NCBI GenBank assembly: GCA_022511425.1
Contig: JAFLRO010000011.1
Coordinates: 1-46,690, forward strand
DNA from: Acetatifactor sp.
GTDB taxonomy: Bacteria; Bacillota; Clostridia; Lachnospirales; Lachnospiraceae
DNA: 46,690 nucleotides
Direction of reading: 5' to 3'
This document shows positions 42,247-46,690 of the stretch, one piece after another; within the stretch, counting starts at the first letter, position 1; the number at the start of each line of letters is the position of its first letter. A model generated the notes under the pieces. It had not been told where the DNA came from. It worked only from the letters and a program-made list of their open reading frames with translations, and made no database searches. The position numbers were made by a program, and so were the translations under genes.

Positions 42247-43110
42247 ATGATTTATTTAGAAAGCATTACCTTTCCGGATGCCGAGCGAGAATTTGATTTT
42301 TTCCTAGGGCAGAAACGGACCTGCTACGATTCTTACTATCCATTCAAAATTCTATCCCGGCACAATCTGAATCGGCTTGATTTCGAACCCATAACGCTCC
42401 TGTATGGTGGCAACGGTTCCGGCAAAACTACGGCACTGAATGTAATTGCAGAAAAACTGGGGCTTGCCAGAGATTCCATATATAATCGTTCCAATTTTTT
42501 CCCTGATTATGTAAAGTGGTGTGAGGTGGAAGTTCCGGGAGTGATTCCGGAAAACAGCCGTATTGTCACCAGTGATGATGTGTTTGACTATATGTTGAAT
42601 ATAAGAAATCTCAATGAGGGACTCAACAATCAACGGGAAAAGCTGCTGGAAGAGTATTTGGATGCCAAATATTCCAAATTTCAGATGAAGTCCATGGAGG
42701 ATTATGAGAAACTGCGCAAGGTGGTGGAGGCCAGGCGCAGAACCCAATCCCGGTATGTCCGCAACGAAATGATGGACAATGTGAGAGAGTATTCTAATGG
42801 GGAAAGTGCATTCCAGTACTTTGCAGAGAAAATCGGCGAAAATGGCCTATTTTTATTGGATGAGCCTGAAAACAGCCTTTCTCCTGCAAGGCAACAGGAA
42901 CTGGTGAAATTTATGGAAGATTCTGCCAGGTTTTTCGGCTGTCAGTTCGTTATCTCTACACATTCCCCCTTTATTTTATCCATGCGAGGGGCTAAAATTT
43001 ACGATATGGATGAGGATCCGGTGGATGTGAAGCGCTGGACCCAGCTTGAGAATGTAAGAATCTATTACGAATTTTTCAAAAAGCATGAGAATGAATTTGA
43101 TAAGCTTTAA
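42247..43110 (+). CDS. stand-alone AAA/ABC-type ATPase (COG3910-like)
   Basis: A 287-residue cytosolic P-loop ATPase of the single-protein SMC/ABC-like type. Walker A is YGGNGSGKTT (about 53-62). The signature-like YSNGESAFQYF, Walker B LFLLDEPENSLSP and switch His ISTHSPFIL follow in order. A helical insertion (about 120-180) lies between them. Such proteins are found alone, with unknown targets. No nuclease or toxin gene is adjacent, so an abortive-infection role (as in OLD or Gabija systems) is not supported. GAAAGG precedes the ATG. Confidence 0.86.
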   Translation: MIYLESITFPDAEREFDFFLGQKRTCYDSYYPFKILSRHNLNRLDFEPITLLYGGNGSGKTTALNVIAEKLGLARDSIYNRSNFFPDYVKWCEVEVPGVIPENSRIVTSDDVFDYMLNIRNLNEGLNNQREKLLEEYLDAKYSKFQMKSMEDYEKLRKVVEARRRTQSRYVRNEMMDNVREYSNGESAFQYFAEKIGENGLFLLDEPENSLSPARQQELVKFMEDSARFFGCQFVISTHSPFILSMRGAKIYDMDEDPVDVKRWTQLENVRIYYEFFKKHENEFDKL

Positions 43111-43238
43111 GCGTAACATTCCGTCAGTTTGATGCAGGGTATTTGAATGATAGAATTGCAGGAAAAGTTGCATTTTTTACATTAATATGAAAAAAGATGC
43201 GAAAAATGCAGGAGTATTATGCAAAAAGGAGTATGTTA

Positions 43239-43883
43239 ATGACGAAAAAGCAGCGGGCGCTGGAGATCATTGAGAAACTGAAGGAAGAATACCCGGAGAC
43301 GGACTGTACACTGGAATATGATCAGGCCTGGAAGCTGTTAGTCAGTGTGAGACTGGCGGCTCAGTGTACCGATGCCAGAGTAAATGTAGTGGTGGAGAAA
43401 CTATATGAGAAATTCCCTGACGTGAATGCACTGGCCGATGCATCCGTGGAGGAGATTGAGGAAATTGTGCATCCCTGCGGCCTGGGCAACAGCAAAGCCC
43501 GTGATATCAGCGCATGTATGAAAGTACTGCGGGATGAATATGAAGGAAATGTGCCAGAAGATTTTGACAAGCTGCTGGCACTACCGGGGGTGGGCAGAAA
43601 GAGCGCTAACCTGATCATGGGAGATGTGTTCGGCAAGCCCGCCATTGTCACGGATACCCATTGTATTCGCCTTGTGAACCGCATGGGTCTGGTGGATGGC
43701 ATAAAGGAGCCGGCTAAGGTGGAAAAGGCATTGTGGAAGCTGATACCTCCCGAGGAAGGCAATGATTTCTGTCACAGGCTGGTGGATCACGGCAGAGCGG
43801 TCTGTACCGCCAGGACAAAGCCTTATTGCGACAAATGCTGTCTTATGGGGATCTGTAAGCAAGTGGGAGTTGAGACTTTATAG
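43239..43883 (+). CDS. nth: endonuclease III
   Basis: A 214-residue DNA glycosylase/AP lyase for oxidised pyrimidines. The helix-hairpin-helix [15 protein letters not shown] carries the catalytic Lys and [11 protein letters not shown] the catalytic Asp. A C-terminal [4Fe-4S] Cys set is present: [18 protein letters not shown]. Here the first two Cys are separated by seven residues rather than six as in E. coli. The frame is open from 43197, but ATG 43239 follows AAAAAGGAG by 7 nt and gives the usual N-terminus. pdp follows after 14 bp. Confidence 0.96.
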   Translation: MTKKQRALEIIEKLKEEYPETDCTLEYDQAWKLLVSVRLAAQCTDARVNVVVEKLYEKFPDVNALADASVEEIEEIVHPCGLGNSKARDISACMKVLRDEYEGNVPEDFDKLLALPGVGRKSANLIMGDVFGKPAIVTDTHCIRLVNRMGLVDGIKEPAKVEKALWKLIPPEEGNDFCHRLVDHGRAVCTARTKPYCDKCCLMGICKQVGVETL

Positions 43884-43897
43884 GGGAGACAACGACA

Positions 43898-45202
43898 ATG
43901 AGAATGTATGACCTTATCATGAAAAAGAGAAACGGCGGTGAGTTGTACGAAGAGGAGATCCGTTATTTTGTGGAGGGCTACACGAAAGGAACTATTCCCG
44001 ACTATCAGGTTTCTGCCCTGATGATGGCTGTTTTCTTTCAGAAAATGACAGCACAGGAGACAGCTGCCCTCACTATGGCTATGGCTCACAGCGGTGATAT
44101 GCTGGATTTGTCAGCCATACGAGGTATTAAAGTAGATAAACACAGCACAGGAGGAGTGGGCGACAAAACTTCTTTGGCGCTGACTCCTATGGTTGCCGCC
44201 TGCGGAATTCCTGTAGCAAAAATGAGCGGCAGGGGTCTGGGACATACCGGCGGCACAATAGACAAGCTGGAGAGTTTCCCCGGCTTTACTACGGCGCTGT
44301 CTACAGAACAGTTTATTGAAAATGTGAATAAGATCGGCATAGCCATCATGGGTCAGACTGCCGATCTGGCTCCTGCGGATAAAAAGCTTTACGCCCTCCG
44401 GGATGTTACAGCTACAGTGGACAATATGTCACTGATTGCCAGCTCCATCATGAGCAAGAAACTGGCGGCGGGGGCTGATGCAATTGTGTTGGATGTGAAG
44501 ACCGGTAGCGGTGCCTTTATGAAGGAGGAACAGGATGCCAGAGCACTTGCAGAGGAGATGGTACGGATCGGCGTCCACGCGGGAAGAAAAACTGTAGCGG
44601 TGATATCTGACATGGATCAGCCCCTGGGATATGCGGTGGGCAATGCCTTGGAGGTAAAGGAGGCCATCGATACGCTGAATGGCCATGGCCCGGCGGATTT
44701 TGTGGAGCTGTGTCTGACTCTGGGAAGTCAGATGCTGCTGGCCGGCGGGATGGCAGAGACGGAAGAGGAAGCCCGCAAGAAGCTGCAGAAGGTGATAAAT
44801 GATGGAAGCGCGCTAAAGAAACTGGCGGAGTTTGTAGAAGCACAGGGCGGCGACAGCAGGGCGGTGTATGATACGGAGCTTTTACCAAAGGCAGAGTTGA
44901 TACAGCCCATCCCGGCTCCTGCAAGCGGTTACGTGAGCCGTATTGTCTGCGATGAAGTGGGTATCTGCTCGTTGATTCTGGGAGGCGGCAGAGAGACCAA
45001 AGAAAGCGAAATTGATTTGGCCGTAGGGCTGGTACTGTGTAAGAAGGTGGGAGATTATGTTCAGATGGGAGAGCCTTTGGCAATGATGCATGCCAACGAC
45101 CCAGAAAAGGCATCCCAGGCATCGGAGCGGTTTCTGGCAGCCTGCACCATTTCTGCGGCACCGCCGGTGGCCAGACCATTAATCAAGGCAATCCTGTCCT
45201 AA
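43898..45202 (+). CDS. pdp: pyrimidine-nucleoside phosphorylase
   Basis: A 434-residue enzyme of the nucleoside phosphorylase type II family that splits uridine and thymidine/deoxyuridine with phosphate in salvage. Motifs are [20 protein letters not shown], the phosphate-binding [13 protein letters not shown] and the [17 protein letters not shown] signature. A C-terminal alpha/beta domain (about 330-434) completes the fold. Firmicute enzymes of this length usually accept both uridine and thymidine, hence pdp rather than deoA. GGGGAGA precedes the ATG, and it is likely co-transcribed with nth. Confidence 0.95.
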   Translation: MRMYDLIMKKRNGGELYEEEIRYFVEGYTKGTIPDYQVSALMMAVFFQKMTAQETAALTMAMAHSGDMLDLSAIRGIKVDKHSTGGVGDKTSLALTPMVAACGIPVAKMSGRGLGHTGGTIDKLESFPGFTTALSTEQFIENVNKIGIAIMGQTADLAPADKKLYALRDVTATVDNMSLIASSIMSKKLAAGADAIVLDVKTGSGAFMKEEQDARALAEEMVRIGVHAGRKTVAVISDMDQPLGYAVGNALEVKEAIDTLNGHGPADFVELCLTLGSQMLLAGGMAETEEEARKKLQKVINDGSALKKLAEFVEAQGGDSRAVYDTELLPKAELIQPIPAPASGYVSRIVCDEVGICSLILGGGRETKESEIDLAVGLVLCKKVGDYVQMGEPLAMMHANDPEKASQASERFLAACTISAAPPVARPLIKAILS

Positions 45203-45224
45203 CGGAAAGTTGCGTTGTGGCCGC

Positions 45225-45255
45225 GCATAGTTTTGTGACTGCAGTAATATACATG
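45225..45255 (+). promoter_or_regulatory. candidate sigma-E promoter of yqfC-yqfD
   Basis: GCATAGTT (45225-45232) fits the sigma-E -35 and TATACATG (45248-45255) shares ATACA with the -10, at a 15-nt spacer. The B. subtilis yqfC operon is sigma-E dependent. The start would fall near 45262, just at or after ATG 45260, which favours the GTG start at 45302. Confidence 0.4.
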
Positions 45256-45259
45256 AAAC

Positions 45260-45541
45260 ATGAGAAAGAACAGAGAACGCAGTCAGCAAAAGGAAGCGCT
45301 GGTGGAGTCGCTTAAGCTCCCCAAGGACATTATTATGGGAGCGTTGAAGGTAACTTTGACAGGTTCCCATGAAGCGTGGATAGAGAATTATCGGGGTATT
45401 CTGGAATATACGGAGAATCAGATCCTGCTTCAGGGGAAGACGTGTCAGGTCTGCTTTGAAGGGACCAGGCTCTGCATCGATTATTATACCAACGAGGATA
45501 TGAAGATCAGTGGCTGTATTGCCTGTGTGAGATACTTATGA
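45260..45541 (+). CDS. yqfC: sporulation protein YqfC (YabP/YqfC family)
   Basis: A protein of up to 93 residues with the YabP/YqfC pattern: a basic N-terminus, LKLPKDIIMGALKVTLTG, then ENYRGILEYTENQILLQGK and a final beta strand. It is needed for sporulation in Bacillus, where it acts in the mother cell. ATG 45260 has no ribosome binding site; GTG 45302 (79 residues) has AAAAGGAAG 5 nt upstream and would suit the candidate sigma-E promoter. Homologues usually keep the basic N-terminal part, so I leave the longer form. yqfD follows after 33 bp. Confidence 0.82.
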   Translation: MRKNRERSQQKEALVESLKLPKDIIMGALKVTLTGSHEAWIENYRGILEYTENQILLQGKTCQVCFEGTRLCIDYYTNEDMKISGCIACVRYL

Positions 45542-45574
45542 GATATGCATAAGCAGACGAAACGGGGATGGGTC

Positions 45575-46690
45575 ATGATCGAATTATTGAAGTATTTAAA
45601 GGGATATCTGCGCATTAAGGTGTGGGGATTCTCACCGGAGCGTTTTATGAACCTTTGCAGCAACAAGGGAATCCTGCTCTGGGATATTGTCCGGGATGGC
45701 GAGGTGTACTATATGTGCATCAACCTTAACGGTTTCTGGGCGCTTAAACCTATTGTGAAAAAGACGGGAACAAGGGTAGCCGTATTGGAACGATATGGAC
45801 TACCTTTTTTTCTGCCCAAGATGCTGAGACGGAAAGTATTTATTGCAGGACTGATTTTGGCTGTATTTTTCTGGATATGGTCCTCCCGATATGTTTGGAA
45901 CATTGAGTTAAACGGTAATTATCAGATCACTCGGGATGTGTTCGACAGTTTTTTGGAGGAGCGCAGCATTGTGATCGGCATGAATCAGGACGAGTTGGAC
46001 ATTCGGGAGCTGGAGAAGGAAATACGAAGGCAGTTTCCGCAGGTCACATGGGCATCAGCCAGGCTCACCGGTACAAAGCTTATAATAGATATCAAGGAAA
46101 ATGATGCGCCAATTATCACTGAAATACACAAAACCACAGAAGGAACGGATCTGATATCTGAATACGGCGGTGTGGTTGTGTCCATGATTGTCAGAAGCGG
46201 AGTTCCCAAGGTATCCATTGGAGATACAATTGAGGCGGGAACCATCCTGGTGGAGGGCAAAGTACCTATCTATAACGACGATACTACCATAAGGGAGTAT
46301 CATTATGTGGATGCGGATGCTGACATCATCCTGGAGTATACGATCAGCTTTCAGGATCAGCTGTCCTTCGATTATGTGAAAAAAGTTTTTACTGGCAGGG
46401 AGAAAAAAAGCTATTACTTACGGTTTGGAAGCCGTCAGTTCAGATTGCCTCAGAATCGGCCCTATCTGGTGTATGACAGTCTGATTCGGGAGAGCATGCC
46501 ACTTATCTTTCAGAAACTTTCCATACCTGTTGCATTGGGTACATATACATATCGAGAGTATCAAAATGTGGAATATAAATATACAATTAAAGAGGCAGAA
46601 AATGCTCTTAATGAAAAATTAATTTCATTTCTTGTAAGTTTAGAGGAAAAAGGGGTACAAATTATTGAAAAAAATGTTAAAATAGATACT
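45575..46690 (+). CDS. yqfD: sporulation protein YqfD (3' end beyond the window)
   Basis: The open frame runs from ATG 45575 to the window edge, 372 codons without a stop. The start GYLRIKVWGFSPERFMNLC is typical of YqfD. A transmembrane helix (about 89-109; VFIAGLILAVFFWIWSS) is followed by the conserved VWNIELNGNYQIT, an extended extracytoplasmic beta-rich domain and WASARLTGTKLIIDIKE. YqfD is a mother-cell membrane protein of sporulation, paired with YqfC. GGGGATGG precedes the ATG; another in-frame ATG at 45545 has no binding site. The 5' end is complete, the 3' end is truncated. Confidence 0.92.
   Translation, partial: MIELLKYLKGYLRIKVWGFSPERFMNLCSNKGILLWDIVRDGEVYYMCINLNGFWALKPIVKKTGTRVAVLERYGLPFFLPKMLRRKVFIAGLILAVFFWIWSSRYVWNIELNGNYQITRDVFDSFLEERSIVIGMNQDELDIRELEKEIRRQFPQVTWASARLTGTKLIIDIKENDAPIITEIHKTTEGTDLISEYGGVVVSMIVRSGVPKVSIGDTIEAGTILVEGKVPIYNDDTTIREYHYVDADADIILEYTISFQDQLSFDYVKKVFTGREKKSYYLRFGSRQFRLPQNRPYLVYDSLIRESMPLIFQKLSIPVALGTYTYREYQNVEYKYTIKEAENALNEKLISFLVSLEEKGVQIIEKNVKIDT

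Noticed and set aside
42247-43110. Phage-defence ATPase (OLD/Gabija/abortive infection)
   Set aside because: No nuclease, helicase or toxin gene is adjacent; neighbours are rlmH and nth housekeeping genes.

Overview
The window looks like chromosome of an anaerobic, spore-forming low-to-moderate GC Firmicute, most likely a Lachnospiraceae-type clostridium. This rests on strong AGGAGG-type ribosome binding sites, a leuS T-box leader, sigma-A promoters with 17-nt spacers, Rex, NfnAB, formate-THF ligase, a class B sortase with BspA-type leucine-rich-repeat proteins, and a yqfC-yqfD sporulation pair. The genus is inference. No rRNA, tRNA, CRISPR array, prophage or insertion sequence was seen.

Layout. 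1-733: 3' end of an unknown gene, a promoter and a leucine T-box riboswitch reading into leuS (734-3145). 3146-3425: a gene-free stretch dominated by a 191-nt rod-like hairpin. 3426-4757, minus strand: two hypothetical genes and a small Asn/Gly/Cys-rich membrane protein gene with a mother-cell-sigma-like promoter. 4969-14928: a surface locus with class B sortase, a 1545-aa LRR protein ending in a PKTG sorting signal, a second LRR protein, a CPBP membrane protease and a subtilase. 15056-18624: a carbon/nitrogen operon of an isopropylmalate-synthase-family enzyme (probably Re-citrate synthase), a FadR-type GntR regulator and NADP-isocitrate dehydrogenase. A 34-bp palindrome sits in its promoter. 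18698-23117: a large lipoprotein with a solute-binding half, convergent with an ABC-F ATPase gene.

23401-28348: rex, a coiled-coil protein, the bifunctional NAD(P)HX repair enzyme, an orphan MazF and a CNNM/CorC membrane protein. 28407-34730: YebC, a GT2 glycosyltransferase, a cluster of small poorly conserved ORFs with an in-frame 12-bp tandem repeat, TepA and FtsK/SpoIIIE. 34812-40307: formate-THF ligase, a zinc-ribbon/TPR membrane protein and NfnA-NfnB. 40438-45202: Dabb protein, zinc-ribbon protein, RlmH, an AAA ATPase, endonuclease III and pyrimidine-nucleoside phosphorylase. 45260-end: yqfC and a truncated yqfD.

How the genes fit together. Several genes concern pyridine-nucleotide balance: Rex senses NADH/NAD, NNR repairs damaged NAD(P)H, NfnAB couples ferredoxin/NADH to NADPH, and the citrate synthase-isocitrate dehydrogenase pair makes NADPH and 2-oxoglutarate. 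The sortase block looks like a self-contained enzyme-plus-substrate surface display operon. The strongest leads for new biology are the 191-nt hairpin, the palindromic operator of the citrate operon, the terminator abutting the subtilase start codon, and the small-ORF cluster at 30157-31098.
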